Of a stretch of 64,000 nt of DNA, positions 8,957-18,054 are shown piece by piece. The stretch is from positions 90,214 through 154,213 of the forward strand of contig NZ_VJZS01000012.1 of NCBI RefSeq assembly GCF_007097385.1, in the 5' to 3' direction. The stretch's first letter is position 1. The number at the start of each line of letters is the position of its first letter. This stretch comes from Flavobacterium sp. ZT3R18 (lineage in GTDB: Bacteria > Bacteroidota > Bacteroidia > Flavobacteriales > Flavobacteriaceae). Below the pieces are notes generated by a model that saw only the letters and a program-made list of their open reading frames with translations, was not told the origin of the DNA and did no database searches. Made by a program: the position numbers and the translations under genes.

Positions 8957-9786
8957 AAAAACCATTAGTCTCTATAATAGTTCCCTGTTACAACCAAGCT
9001 CAGTACTTGGATGAAGCTTTGCAATCCGTATTCTATCAAACGTATGCTCAATGGGAATGTATTATTGTAAATGATGGTAGCCCAGATGATACAGAGCAAA
9101 TAGCTATTAAATGGACTATAAAAGATAAACGCTTTAAATATTATAATAAAGCAAACGAAGGTGTAAGTAGTGCTAGGAATTTTGGCATTGCAAATTCAAT
9201 GGGTGAGTTTATTTTACCATTAGATGCAGATGATAAAATTTCTAAGGATTATATTGATTTAGCAATAACTGCTTTTCAAGAAAATTCTTCACTAAAAGTA
9301 GTTTATTGTAAGGCTGAGAAATTTGGAGACGAGGTTGGTTTGTGGGGTTTGGATTCTTTTTCACTTTATAATTTAAGTATAAAGAACATGATTTTTTGTT
9401 CTGCCTTATTTAGAAAGAAAGATTGGGAATTGGTCGGGGGATATGATGTAGGAATGATACACGGCATTGAAGATTGGGAGTTTTGGATTGCAATATTAAA
9501 AAAAGATGGGCAAGTAAAATGTTTAGATAGTATTGGCTTTTATTATAGAGTAAAGAAGGTTTCAAGGCAAAAGCTTTTTGATAAAAATAATTATGATGAT
9601 TCCATTAATTATATAACTATTAAGCATGCCGATTTTTTTGTAAATCAGCATGGTAATTCAATTCAACTTTATAGAGAAAATTTAGAATTAAAAAAGTTTC
9701 ACTCAAAAGTAGTTTCAAGTTTTTTGTATAAAATGTACAAGTTTCCATTGTCTCTATATAAAAAGTTAAACAAGTTCTTAAAATGA
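8953..9786 (+). CDS. GT2 family glycosyltransferase
   Basis: This is a GT-A fold glycosyltransferase of 277 residues. Motifs are LVSIIVPCYNQAQYLDEAL at the N-terminus, VNDGSPDDT, NEGVSSARNFGI and LDADDK (DxD region), then GIEDWEFWI in the acceptor half. The start overlaps the previous stop as ATGA, and its own stop overlaps the next start the same way, indicating coupled translation. The last 40 residues are lysine-rich (YKMYKFPLSLYKKLNKFLK), possibly an amphipathic membrane-association helix. Sugar specificity is unknown. Confidence 0.88.
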   Translation: MKKPLVSIIVPCYNQAQYLDEALQSVFYQTYAQWECIIVNDGSPDDTEQIAIKWTIKDKRFKYYNKANEGVSSARNFGIANSMGEFILPLDADDKISKDYIDLAITAFQENSSLKVVYCKAEKFGDEVGLWGLDSFSLYNLSIKNMIFCSALFRKKDWELVGGYDVGMIHGIEDWEFWIAILKKDGQVKCLDSIGFYYRVKKVSRQKLFDKNNYDDSINYITIKHADFFVNQHGNSIQLYRENLELKKFHSKVVSSFLYKMYKFPLSLYKKLNKFLK

Positions 9787-10634
9787 AAGTATCAGTAATA
9801 GTATTGGCAATGACTACTACAGAGGAATTATTTAGGATGACCTCTAATTGCATTAGTTCTTTGATAGTATCTGAAAGCACTATCGAAATGGAGATTATTA
9901 TTATTGAATCAAATAAAAATTATCCTAATTCAGGATTTGTATATCCAGAATTTGTAAAAGTCATCATTCCAGAATCAGATTTTAACTTTCACAAGTTTCT
10001 AAACATAGGAATCAAAGCATCAACGGGAGAATATGTTGCATTGTGCAATAATGATTTGATTTTTTATAACAATTGGTTCAGCGAAATTCTGAAAGTCAAA
10101 GAAGAGAATCCTTCCATAAAGTCCTTTTCTCCAAGTGGGAAAATTGATGATTATTCGTTTAGCAAAATATTTGAATTGGGATATAAAGTAAGAACTCACG
10201 TTATGGGTTGGTGCATTGTTGCCAATCGAGAGGTGTTTGCTAGAATTGGTTTTCTAGATGAAACATTTGATTTTAATTATGCCGATAATGATTATGCAAT
10301 GACCTTAAAAAAGTACAATATAAAGCATGCTCTTGTAAACACTTCTAAAGTGGAACATTTGGAAAGAGAAAAGAGAAATGAAAAAAAAGAGGATGTTGGA
10401 TTAGAGTATAAAAAAATGCAGTCAGAAGTCAATTTAGGTTTGATCGATTTGCCTAAATACGCTTTTAAGGAGGAGTTTAAATGGCTATTTGAAGATAAAA
10501 AAGCGTTAATAGATCATGTTAAATTTCATAAAAAATGGGGAGATCCAGAAAAATTATATAGGAAAAACAAAGTTGTAGATATTTTAATCAAATATAATTT
10601 AGGATTTTTCAATAGATTTTTCCTAAATGGTTAA
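9783..10634 (+). CDS. GT2-like glycosyltransferase
   Basis: This 283-residue protein has the layout of rhamnosyltransferase-like GT2 enzymes: KVSVIVLAMTTTEELF at the start, then LNIGIKASTGEYVALCNND with the metal-binding region NND, and MGWCIVANREVFARIGFLDE followed by FNYADNDYAMTLKKYNI, a typical acceptor-side pattern. The start overlaps the upstream gene by four bases. The 195-base stretch that follows (10635-10829) has no gene and no obvious signal. The donor is not predictable. Confidence 0.82.
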   Translation: MKVSVIVLAMTTTEELFRMTSNCISSLIVSESTIEMEIIIIESNKNYPNSGFVYPEFVKVIIPESDFNFHKFLNIGIKASTGEYVALCNNDLIFYNNWFSEILKVKEENPSIKSFSPSGKIDDYSFSKIFELGYKVRTHVMGWCIVANREVFARIGFLDETFDFNYADNDYAMTLKKYNIKHALVNTSKVEHLEREKRNEKKEDVGLEYKKMQSEVNLGLIDLPKYAFKEEFKWLFEDKKALIDHVKFHKKWGDPEKLYRKNKVVDILIKYNLGFFNRFFLNG

Positions 10635-10829
10635 GTGCTGTATAAGCAATAGTCAAAATATAAGATTGACACAAATTATACTTTCGAATGTTTAGGAGTT
10701 TACAGTATTGTGACCATGACTTCAAAAACAGTGTTATTAATAGAAAGGGACAACCAAAATTAAAACTTGAGATGTGTTTTTATAGTCATAAAAAAGTAAA
10801 GTGAAATTAAGTTTTTTAAATTCATAAAC

Positions 10830-11852
10830 ATGAGAGTAGGCTTCAATCCACATAAAGATAAAATTCAAAATGCATCTGAGTACATGCATCAGATCATTGT
10901 TCCTGTTTATATCCCCAATCTAGAAGGCTATTTTAAAGATAGTTTCGAAATATTGGGACTATGTTTGGATTCATTATTTAAAACCATTCACCAAAAAACA
11001 TGCATTACGATTGTAAATAATGGAAGTTGTTTAGAAGTTGTAGATTATCTGAACAATTTGTTTCAAGAAAATAAAATACAGGAAGTAATTCATACTACTA
11101 ATATTGGGAAACTTAATGCTGTTTTAAAAGGGATTTCGGGAAATAATTTTCCTTTAATTACAGTTTCGGATGCCGATGTGCTTTTCTTGAACGGATGGCA
11201 AGAGGCCAGTTATTCCGTTTTTGATGCGTTTCCAAAAACGGGAGCTGTTTGTCCTACACCTTCTTCACGTTCTTTGAGAACCTATACGGCCAATGTGTAT
11301 TGGGATTTGTTTTTGTCGAATAAAATAAAATGTACTCCGGTAGTAAATCCTGATGCTTTAAAAATGTTTGCATTAAGTGTAGGGGATACCAATTTTTATA
11401 ATGACACACAACTCCGTACATTTTTAACAGTTAGTAATGATAATATGAAAGCTGTTGTGGGTGCGGGACATTTTACGACCACTTATAGAGCGGAAGTATT
11501 CAATAATTTAGAAAGTAGATTTGCAAAATACAAATTAGGAGGCGATAGCGAAGGACGATTTTTAGATATTCCCGTTATAAAAAAAGGGCTTTGGCGGGTA
11601 TCAACTGAGGATAATTATGCTTATCACATGGGGAATGTTATAGAAGATTGGATGTTCGATGCCGTTTCTAAATTGGTGCAGAATGATAAAGGAAGTGATT
11701 TTGAGTTAAAATCCATTCAACCAAGTTCTAAACTGACTTATTTTGTAAAAAGTAAATTATTTGCCAAGTTTATTTTGAATAAAAAAATAATGAAGTATTT
11801 CTTAATCTGGAAAGGATTAGATATGGAAGATGCCGAAAATTATTTAGTATGA
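10830..11852 (+). CDS. GT2-like glycosyltransferase
   Basis: This 340-residue protein has a GT-A pattern: HQIIVPVYIPNLEGYF, ITIVNNGS, IGKLNAVLKGI and VSDADVLFLNGW, where DAD is the DxD motif near residue 110. A GAGHFTTTYRAEVF acceptor-side segment follows. It stands alone, with 195 bases upstream and about 215 bases (to 12067) downstream free of genes. Those gaps are AT-rich and show no clear promoter or terminator. Specificity is unknown. Confidence 0.78.
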   Translation: MRVGFNPHKDKIQNASEYMHQIIVPVYIPNLEGYFKDSFEILGLCLDSLFKTIHQKTCITIVNNGSCLEVVDYLNNLFQENKIQEVIHTTNIGKLNAVLKGISGNNFPLITVSDADVLFLNGWQEASYSVFDAFPKTGAVCPTPSSRSLRTYTANVYWDLFLSNKIKCTPVVNPDALKMFALSVGDTNFYNDTQLRTFLTVSNDNMKAVVGAGHFTTTYRAEVFNNLESRFAKYKLGGDSEGRFLDIPVIKKGLWRVSTEDNYAYHMGNVIEDWMFDAVSKLVQNDKGSDFELKSIQPSSKLTYFVKSKLFAKFILNKKIMKYFLIWKGLDMEDAENYLV

Positions 11853-12067
11853 TTGCAATACTACAATAGTTTGTAAAATTAGTTTCGAACAAATTGTTTT
11901 TTTTAGAGATATATACATAGGAAACAAACCGTCTTAAGGAAACGATGTTATTTTTTATATAGCAAATTAATTAACCAGAATAGAAACAGAACAGTATTAA
12001 AAATAAAAGCTATTTTAATAAAACGAAATGTTTTTTAAAATTAGCTTCATATATTACAACATTGCTT

Positions 12068-12895
12068 ATGAAATTCCCAGTTTCCATTATTACAATAAAC
12101 TATAACAATTCACTTGGACTTCAAAAGACTATAGAGAGTGTATTGTGCCAAACATACAAAGATTTTGAGTACATTGTAATAGATGGCGGTAGTCTTGATG
12201 GAAGTTTAGAGATTATTCAGAATCATGAAAAAGAAATTTCTTACTGGGTCAGTGAGAAAGATGGAGGTATATATAATGCGATGAACAAAGGCATCAGGCA
12301 AGCAACTGGTAAGTTTGTTTTGTTCATGAATAGTGGTGATTTCTTGTATGATGCTTTTGTATTAGAGAATTTAATAAAAGAAATTACTGTAGATGATGAA
12401 ATCCTATATGGTGATGTTTTGCTAAGAAATGAGAAAAAAAAATGGGAGAGAATTCAAAGACATCCTGAGGAATTGCCTTTTTCCTATTTCTATAGACAAA
12501 CAATTTGTCAACAGGCTTGTTTAATCAAAAGGTCATTGTTTCATACTATTTTCTTTTATAACGAAAATTATAAAATTTGCTCCGATTGGGAATTTTTTAT
12601 TTATGCAGTTTATATTGCGAGGGTAAAAACAAGAAAAGTAGATTTTTTAATATCCATTTATGATACGACTGGAGTGTCTGGGAATCCAAACTTCAAACAT
12701 ATAGCAACAGCAGAACGGGAGCAAACTATTGAAAAATATTTTCATTTGTATAAAGATGATTACAAAAGATTACTTTCCTATTCTTCTCCTCGTTTTGATC
12801 AATTAATACAAATAGAAAAGTTTGCTTTTATCAGGAAATTAGTGTCGATTGTTTTTAGTGTACTTTTATACATACTCCCGGATAAACACAAATAG
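12068..12895 (+). CDS. GT2 family glycosyltransferase, WcaE/PssE-like
   Basis: This 275-residue enzyme closely follows the colanic-acid WcaE-like pattern: PVSIITINYNNSLGLQKTI, IDGGSLDGSLEII, SEKDGGIYNAMNKGI and FMNSGDFLYD, with SGD replacing the classic DxD. The later CSDWEFFIYA motif fits the acceptor domain. An in-frame TTG at 12062 precedes the ATG at 12068, which I prefer. Such enzymes often add one of the backbone sugars; the actual sugar is unknown. Confidence 0.85.
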   Translation: MKFPVSIITINYNNSLGLQKTIESVLCQTYKDFEYIVIDGGSLDGSLEIIQNHEKEISYWVSEKDGGIYNAMNKGIRQATGKFVLFMNSGDFLYDAFVLENLIKEITVDDEILYGDVLLRNEKKKWERIQRHPEELPFSYFYRQTICQQACLIKRSLFHTIFFYNENYKICSDWEFFIYAVYIARVKTRKVDFLISIYDTTGVSGNPNFKHIATAEREQTIEKYFHLYKDDYKRLLSYSSPRFDQLIQIEKFAFIRKLVSIVFSVLLYILPDKHK

Positions 12896-12899
12896 TATC

Positions 12900-13973
12900 A
12901 TGATTACCATTTTATATACCTATCGCAATAGAGATTTAGTGCGTATCAAGAGAACTCTTCATTCGTTGTCAAAGCAATCATTGTCAAATTTTAAAGTATT
13001 ATTTTTAGATTATGGCTCTAAAAAAAATCTGGCTTATGAAGTTGAACAACTTATAAAAGAGTATGATTTTGCTAATTATGAATATCTTTTTACGGAGTTG
13101 CAACCTTGGAATAAGGCTAAAGCATTAAATCATGCAATAAAAAAAGTAGATACTGATTATTGTTTTATTGCTGATGTAGATATGATTTTTCATCCAAAAT
13201 TTACATCAGTATTAGAAGATAAGATACATTCAAATAAAATAGCGTATTTTCAAGTTGGTTTTTTGAGTAAAGAAGAAAGCGTTAAAGAGATTGCTTTTGA
13301 GGAATATAAAATCAATTTTAAGAGTAATGAAGAAGCCACAGGAATGACACTATTTCCATTAGCCGCTCTTCATTTGATAAATGGTTATGATGAGTTTTTT
13401 CATTTTTGGGGTTCAGAAGACACCGATATTCAAAACAGATTGAGAAATGCAGGTTTTGAAATTGAATATTGTAATGATGAGGTTTTATTGCTTCATCAAT
13501 GGCATAAAAATTATAGAAGTAGAGAAACAAAAGCGCTTAATCCTGAATTACAGTTGTCAAGAACCGTTGAGATGAATCATTTGCATTTGCAAACTAATTT
13601 GATAAATAAAAGAACTCAAGTCAATGAGTCTGGTTGGGGAATGATTATAAGCGAAAATGAATTTATAGAATTAAAAAAGGAAACGCCAAGAGTAATTACT
13701 TCTAAAAAGGTTCAGATTGATTACTTTTTGTTTAATGAGTTACCAATGCTAAAAGGAAAAATAATTTCGGTTGTTTTTATTGAAGACCCAATGATTTCAG
13801 AATTTAAATACAAAGTAAAAAAAATAATGGGTAAAAAAGTACCCGAATTTTATACTTTAAAAGAAATCAATGATAGGGTATTGCTGCATATTATTTCGTT
13901 TTACCATCAAGTGCCTTATAACTATTCAATTAGTCCTGATTTAAAAAGCATTACTTTCAGTATTAAAAAATAG
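12900..13973 (+). CDS. Glycosyltransferase, GT2/GT7C-like (galactosyltransferase-like)
   Basis: This is a two-part GT-A enzyme of about 357 residues. The N-terminus (MITILYTYRNRD) leads to CFIADVDMIFHPKF, with the DxD motif. The middle carries LINGYDEFFHFWGSEDTDIQNR, which resembles the C-terminal acceptor domain of the GT7/beta-galactosyltransferase group. The ATG at 12900 lies 4 bases after the previous stop. A longer reading from a TTG at 12849 would overlap that gene by 47 bases and add an unrelated hydrophobic tail, so I rejected it. The last 100 residues are a variable domain without a recognised motif. Confidence 0.82.
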   Translation: MITILYTYRNRDLVRIKRTLHSLSKQSLSNFKVLFLDYGSKKNLAYEVEQLIKEYDFANYEYLFTELQPWNKAKALNHAIKKVDTDYCFIADVDMIFHPKFTSVLEDKIHSNKIAYFQVGFLSKEESVKEIAFEEYKINFKSNEEATGMTLFPLAALHLINGYDEFFHFWGSEDTDIQNRLRNAGFEIEYCNDEVLLLHQWHKNYRSRETKALNPELQLSRTVEMNHLHLQTNLINKRTQVNESGWGMIISENEFIELKKETPRVITSKKVQIDYFLFNELPMLKGKIISVVFIEDPMISEFKYKVKKIMGKKVPEFYTLKEINDRVLLHIISFYHQVPYNYSISPDLKSITFSIKK

Positions 13974-13991
13974 ATACGGTTTTAGATTTAT

Positions 13992-13999
13992 TATATTTG
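13992..13999 (+). promoter_or_regulatory. Candidate internal promoter -7 box
   Basis: TATATTTG matches the TAnnTTTG consensus exactly, 15 bases before the ATG at 14014. No good TTG lies 19-21 bases upstream, so the site may be weak or a chance match. Confidence 0.3.
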
Positions 14000-14013
14000 T
14001 TTAAATATTCTGA

Positions 14014-15111
14014 ATGATGACCAAGGTAATTCTCATATCACAAGTTCCGCTCCCTTTTTCTAAAATAGGAAGTTGGACTACGCTCTATAAAAATTATTTG
14101 CAAGGCGAACATCAGATAGATTTTATAATATGTGAACCACCAGAAAAGCAGTTTGAGAATGTTAAGTACAGTTTGGTTGCCAACGATCTCATTTTTAAGA
14201 TACGAAGAAAAATCAAGAAAAACTGGTACTTAGGCTATCTTGAAGCTTTAGATAGAATTCTGAAACCAAACGAAAAATACATTATTCAAATCATAGATAA
14301 TTTTGGAATTGTAAAACCACTTACTAGTTTTTTGGTCGCCAAAGGATTGCGATCCAATTGTTGTCTTCAGTTTTTTTACCATGGTTTTCCTCCTTTTTAT
14401 GAAAATTATCACGGCAGATGGTTTTTTGATTCTATTGATGAAATGGTGTTATTAACAAATGATTCTTATTTGGCTCATAAAAATTATTATACGGTATTGC
14501 CAACTCGTTTTGCGGTATTGCATAATGGTATTGATACCACAAAGTTTTTTCCACTTTCGTTAAAAGAGAAGCAAGCGATTAAGCAAACGAAAAACACAAA
14601 CGATAAAACCGTTTTTGTATGGTGTTCTCAGGATCGTCCCAAAAAAGGACTGAATATTTTACTTCAGGCTTGGAAGCGAGTGTATGAAACTAGGCAAGAT
14701 ATGGTGTTGTGGGTTATAGGTTGTGAACCCAAAACACCGCAAGACGGCGTGGTGTATTTAGGTAGAATTCCCAATGACGAGCTTCCCGTTTATTTTCAAA
14801 CCTCAGATTGTTATTTGTTTCCTACTCTTTGTCACGAAGGTTTTGGGATGAGCTTAATAGAAGCGTTGCATTGTGGTAATTATTGTATTGCGTCGGCTAT
14901 TGGGGGAGTTTCGGAGGTGCTTCAATATGGGAAATTGGGCAAATTAATAGAAAACCCGCATTTTGTTTCGGCATGGGAAAATGCAATACTTGATTTTCTT
15001 GAAGATCCCGTTCCCAAAATTACTATTTCCCCCGAATTATATTCTTCCGAAAGTTGGTCTGCAGGGATGAACAGTATAATAACAAATGCAAAGGCTTTTA
15101 GGGCTGATTAA
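14014..15111 (+). CDS. GT4-like glycosyltransferase (GT-B fold)
   Basis: This 365-residue retaining-type GT-B enzyme carries HNGIDTTKFFP at the domain linker, FVWCSQDRPKKGLNILLQAW as the donor-domain start, and the donor-binding HEGFGMSLIEALHCGNYCIA with an E-x7-E pattern. The N-terminal domain (LISQVPLPFSKIGSWTTLY) fits a GT4 acceptor domain. A 40-base gap with a possible promoter precedes it. It is the last gene before the sialic-acid block, separated from neuA by 96 bases that contain a short inverted repeat (TGCAAA around 15122, TTTGCA around 15156). Confidence 0.85.
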   Translation: MMTKVILISQVPLPFSKIGSWTTLYKNYLQGEHQIDFIICEPPEKQFENVKYSLVANDLIFKIRRKIKKNWYLGYLEALDRILKPNEKYIIQIIDNFGIVKPLTSFLVAKGLRSNCCLQFFYHGFPPFYENYHGRWFFDSIDEMVLLTNDSYLAHKNYYTVLPTRFAVLHNGIDTTKFFPLSLKEKQAIKQTKNTNDKTVFVWCSQDRPKKGLNILLQAWKRVYETRQDMVLWVIGCEPKTPQDGVVYLGRIPNDELPVYFQTSDCYLFPTLCHEGFGMSLIEALHCGNYCIASAIGGVSEVLQYGKLGKLIENPHFVSAWENAILDFLEDPVPKITISPELYSSESWSAGMNSIITNAKAFRAD

Positions 15112-15207
15112 ATAAAAATTGTGCAAACTGAAAATGTAATTTTCGATTTGCACGATTTGTGTTAAAATTTAATATAATTAATTGATTTTGTAAACAGTTA
15201 AATGTAA

Positions 15208-15882
15208 GTGAAAAACATAGCTATAATTCCTGCCCGAGGCGGATCAAAACGCATACCAGAAAAAAACATTCGACTCTTTGGAGGTGTACCATTATTGGTA
15301 CATTCAATACAATATGCATTAGCAAATAGTGAAATTATAGATGCTATTTATGTCTCTACAGATGATTTAACTATTAAAAAAATAGCGTTGGCTCATGGGG
15401 CAAAAGTTATTGATAGGCCAGCATCTCTTTCGGGGGATTTGCAGCCAACGATTTCAGCCTTAAAGCATGTTCTAGAAACAATTGAAGATACTGTAGATAA
15501 TGTTATTTTGCTACAGCCTACCAATCCACTGCGTCCTCAAAATTTATTGAAAGAAGCATTTGAAATTTATAAAATTGGAAAGCATAATAGCTTGTTTACA
15601 GTGACCAGAAATCATCAGAAATTCGGGAAAATTATAGACAGTAAATTTATTCCTTTTAATTATGCAATTGGACAACGCAGCCAGGATTTAGAGCCGCTTT
15701 TTTTTGAAAACGGATTGTTGTATATCACTAAAGCCTCCTTGATTTTAGAGGAAATTATTATTTCGGAAACTGCTTTTCCTCTTGAGGTAAATCATATTTT
15801 TGCAAATATAGATATCGATACGAAAGAAGATTTGGATTATGCCGAGTATCTTTTTCAAAAAAACATAACCCACAACTCATAA
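15208..15882 (+). CDS. neuA: CMP-sialic acid synthetase (acylneuraminate cytidylyltransferase)
   Basis: This enzyme activates a nonulosonic acid with CTP to give the CMP-sugar donor. The 224-residue protein begins [19 protein letters not shown], the cytidylyltransferase P-loop-like motif, followed by VSTDD and LLQPTNPLR, all standard for NeuA/PseF. The start is a GTG at 15208: the upstream in-frame ATG at 15202 is immediately followed by TAA. NeuB and NeuC follow directly, so the substrate is probably N-acetylneuraminic acid or a close variant. No PseB/PseC-type or legionaminic-type modifying genes were seen nearby. Confidence 0.92.
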   Translation: MKNIAIIPARGGSKRIPEKNIRLFGGVPLLVHSIQYALANSEIIDAIYVSTDDLTIKKIALAHGAKVIDRPASLSGDLQPTISALKHVLETIEDTVDNVILLQPTNPLRPQNLLKEAFEIYKIGKHNSLFTVTRNHQKFGKIIDSKFIPFNYAIGQRSQDLEPLFFENGLLYITKASLILEEIIISETAFPLEVNHIFANIDIDTKEDLDYAEYLFQKNITHNS

Positions 15883-15890
15883 CTCCTTTT

Positions 15891-16931
15891 ATGAACCCAT
15901 ACATAGAAATAGCAGGACGTAAAATAGGATCAGATTTTCCGCCATTAGTCATTGCCGAAATCGGTATCAACCACGAAGGTTCTTTACAAATAGCCAAAGA
16001 AATGGTTGATGCTGCATATAAAGCCGGTGTTGAGGTTGTTAAACATCAAACTCACATTGTGGAAGATGAAATGTCTGGAGCCGCCAAAAGCGTCATTCCT
16101 GGCAATGCTGATGTGTCCATATACGAAATCATGGAACGTTGTTCGTTGAACGAAGCTGACGAATTAGAATTGAAAAAGTACGTAGAAAGTAAAGGAATGA
16201 TCTTTATTTCGACTCCATTCTCCCGTGCTGCAGCCGAGCGATTGAAAAAATTTAATATTCCAGCCTATAAAATCGGATCGGGCGAATGCAATAATTATCC
16301 GCTATTAGAGCATATTGCTTCGTTAGGGAAACCTGTTATTTTGAGTACTGGAATGAATACCATAGAAAGTATTAGCAAAGCAGTAGCTATTTTTGATAAC
16401 CATAAAGTCCCTGTAGCTTTATTGCATACAACTAATTTATACCCAACACCAACACATTTAGTTCGTTTGGGAGCCATGACTCAAATGCATGAAGCTTTTC
16501 CGGATAAAGTGTTTGGATTGAGCGATCATACGCTGAATAATAATGCTTGTTTGGGAGCAGTGGCTTTGGGAGCCAGTATTCTCGAGCGCCATTTTACGGA
16601 TCACATGCAGCGCACAGGGCCAGATATTGTGTGCAGTATGGATGAAGAAACCACAAAGGATTTAATAGTAAATTCTAATGAGATTTGGCAAATGCGTGGT
16701 GGTCTTAAAGAACCAGCCCAAGAAGAGCAAGTGACTATTGATTTTGCTTTTGCCACCGTTTGTGCTATTGCAGATATAAAGAAAGGGGAAACTTTTACCA
16801 AAGAGAATATTTGGGTAAAGCGTCCTGGAACGGGTAAAATATTAGCCGAGCACTTTGATGATCTGTTAGGTAAAAAAGCCACTAGGGGTATTGATAATGA
16901 TGAGCAATTAGATTTTAGTGATTTTGAATAA
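15891..16931 (+). CDS. neuB: N-acetylneuraminate synthase
   Basis: NeuB condenses N-acetylmannosamine with phosphoenolpyruvate to form N-acetylneuraminic acid. The 346-residue protein has an N-terminal TIM-barrel domain ([53 protein letters not shown] and [15 protein letters not shown]) and a C-terminal SAF/antifreeze-like domain from about residue 285 ([17 protein letters not shown]). It starts 8 bases after neuA. The order A-B-C and the tight spacing support one biosynthetic unit. A legionaminate or pseudaminate synthase is the alternative, but the NeuC partner points to the ManNAc route. Confidence 0.93.
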   Translation: MNPYIEIAGRKIGSDFPPLVIAEIGINHEGSLQIAKEMVDAAYKAGVEVVKHQTHIVEDEMSGAAKSVIPGNADVSIYEIMERCSLNEADELELKKYVESKGMIFISTPFSRAAAERLKKFNIPAYKIGSGECNNYPLLEHIASLGKPVILSTGMNTIESISKAVAIFDNHKVPVALLHTTNLYPTPTHLVRLGAMTQMHEAFPDKVFGLSDHTLNNNACLGAVALGASILERHFTDHMQRTGPDIVCSMDEETTKDLIVNSNEIWQMRGGLKEPAQEEQVTIDFAFATVCAIADIKKGETFTKENIWVKRPGTGKILAEHFDDLLGKKATRGIDNDEQLDFSDFE

Positions 16932-16932
16932 A

Positions 16933-18054
16933 ATGAAAAAAATCCTTTTCCTTACTGGAACCCGTGCCGATTTTGGCAAAATAAAATCATTGATTTCGAT
17001 TTTGGAACAACAACCCGAATTTGAGGTTTTTGTAGCGGTAACCGGTATGCATTTACAGGAAGAATACGGTTATACATTACTAGAAATACAACGTTGTGGG
17101 TATAAAAACATCCATACTTTTCATAATCATACCCATGAAACCACCATGGATTTGACATTGGCCAAAACCATCGAAGGACTCTCCAGTTATGTAAAAAAAG
17201 TAAAGCCGGATTTAATCCTCGTACATGGTGATCGGGTCGAAACTTTGGCGGGAGCCATTGTGGGTTCTTTAAATAATATTTTGGTGGCACACATTGAGGG
17301 TGGCGAAATATCGGGAACGGTAGATGAATTGATTCGTCATAGTGTGAGCAAACTGAGTCATATTCATTTTGTTTCCAATGCCGAAGCTGCCAAAAGATTG
17401 CAACAAATGGGGGAGATAAAAGAATCAATTTTTACTATTGGTTCACCTGATATTGACGTTATGTTTTCGGATAAACTTCCGGATTTAGCTGTTGCTAAAG
17501 AATATTATCAATTGTTTTTTGAAACCTACGCTATAGTGATGTTTCATCCTGTTACCACCGAAATAAAAGAAATGGAACAATATGCAACCCATTTTGTAAA
17601 TGCATTGCTTGCCGATAACCATAACTATGTTGTGGTTTTTCCAAATAATGATTTAGGAAGCAAAACGGTTTTGAAAGCCTACGAACGATTAATCGCTAAT
17701 CCTCGTTTCAGGATTTTTCCATCATTGCGATTCGAATATTTTTTGACATTATTAAAAAACTGTCAATTCATCATTGGGAATAGTAGTGCAGGAATTCGAG
17801 AAGCACCTTATTACGGAATTCCCATTATTAATATTGGTACTCGCCAACAAAATAGAGCGGTTCATGCTGATATTATAAATGTAGATTATGATGAAAAGAA
17901 CATATCAGAAGCCTTAAGAACTATTGATTCACGCCAAGTGGAACAGACAGATGCCGATTTTGGGCAAGGCAATAGCGCCGAATTATTTTTGGAATGTCTT
18001 CAAAAAGAAGAGTTTTGGCAAATGAATCATCAAAAACAGTTTAGAGACAGATAA
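16933..18054 (+). CDS. neuC: UDP-GlcNAc 2-epimerase, hydrolysing (sialic acid pathway)
   Basis: NeuC converts UDP-GlcNAc to N-acetylmannosamine and UDP, feeding NeuB. The protein of about 373 residues starts MKKILFLTGTRADFGKIKSL, the typical NeuC N-terminus, and continues with VHGDRVETLAGAIVG, AHIEGGEISGTVDELIRH, FHPVTTE and IIGNSSAGIREAPYYGIP. I chose the ATG at 16933, one base after the neuB stop; a GTG at 16918 lies inside neuB. The stop overlaps the next start (TAATG at 18052). The hydrolysing form fits capsule or LPS sialylation. Legionaminate-type epimerases (LegG) act on a diacetylated sugar and look similar. Confidence 0.92.
   Translation: MKKILFLTGTRADFGKIKSLISILEQQPEFEVFVAVTGMHLQEEYGYTLLEIQRCGYKNIHTFHNHTHETTMDLTLAKTIEGLSSYVKKVKPDLILVHGDRVETLAGAIVGSLNNILVAHIEGGEISGTVDELIRHSVSKLSHIHFVSNAEAAKRLQQMGEIKESIFTIGSPDIDVMFSDKLPDLAVAKEYYQLFFETYAIVMFHPVTTEIKEMEQYATHFVNALLADNHNYVVVFPNNDLGSKTVLKAYERLIANPRFRIFPSLRFEYFLTLLKNCQFIIGNSSAGIREAPYYGIPIINIGTRQQNRAVHADIINVDYDEKNISEALRTIDSRQVEQTDADFGQGNSAELFLECLQKEEFWQMNHQKQFRDR

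Noticed and set aside
12849..12899. Longer start for the GT7C-like gene
   Set aside because: It adds a hydrophobic stretch read from inside the previous gene; the ATG at 12900 fits the family N-terminus.
16952..17428. 158-residue minus-strand open frame inside neuC
   Set aside because: neuC has complete family motifs on the + strand; the antisense frame shows none and is rich in W, H and P as expected for a shadow frame.
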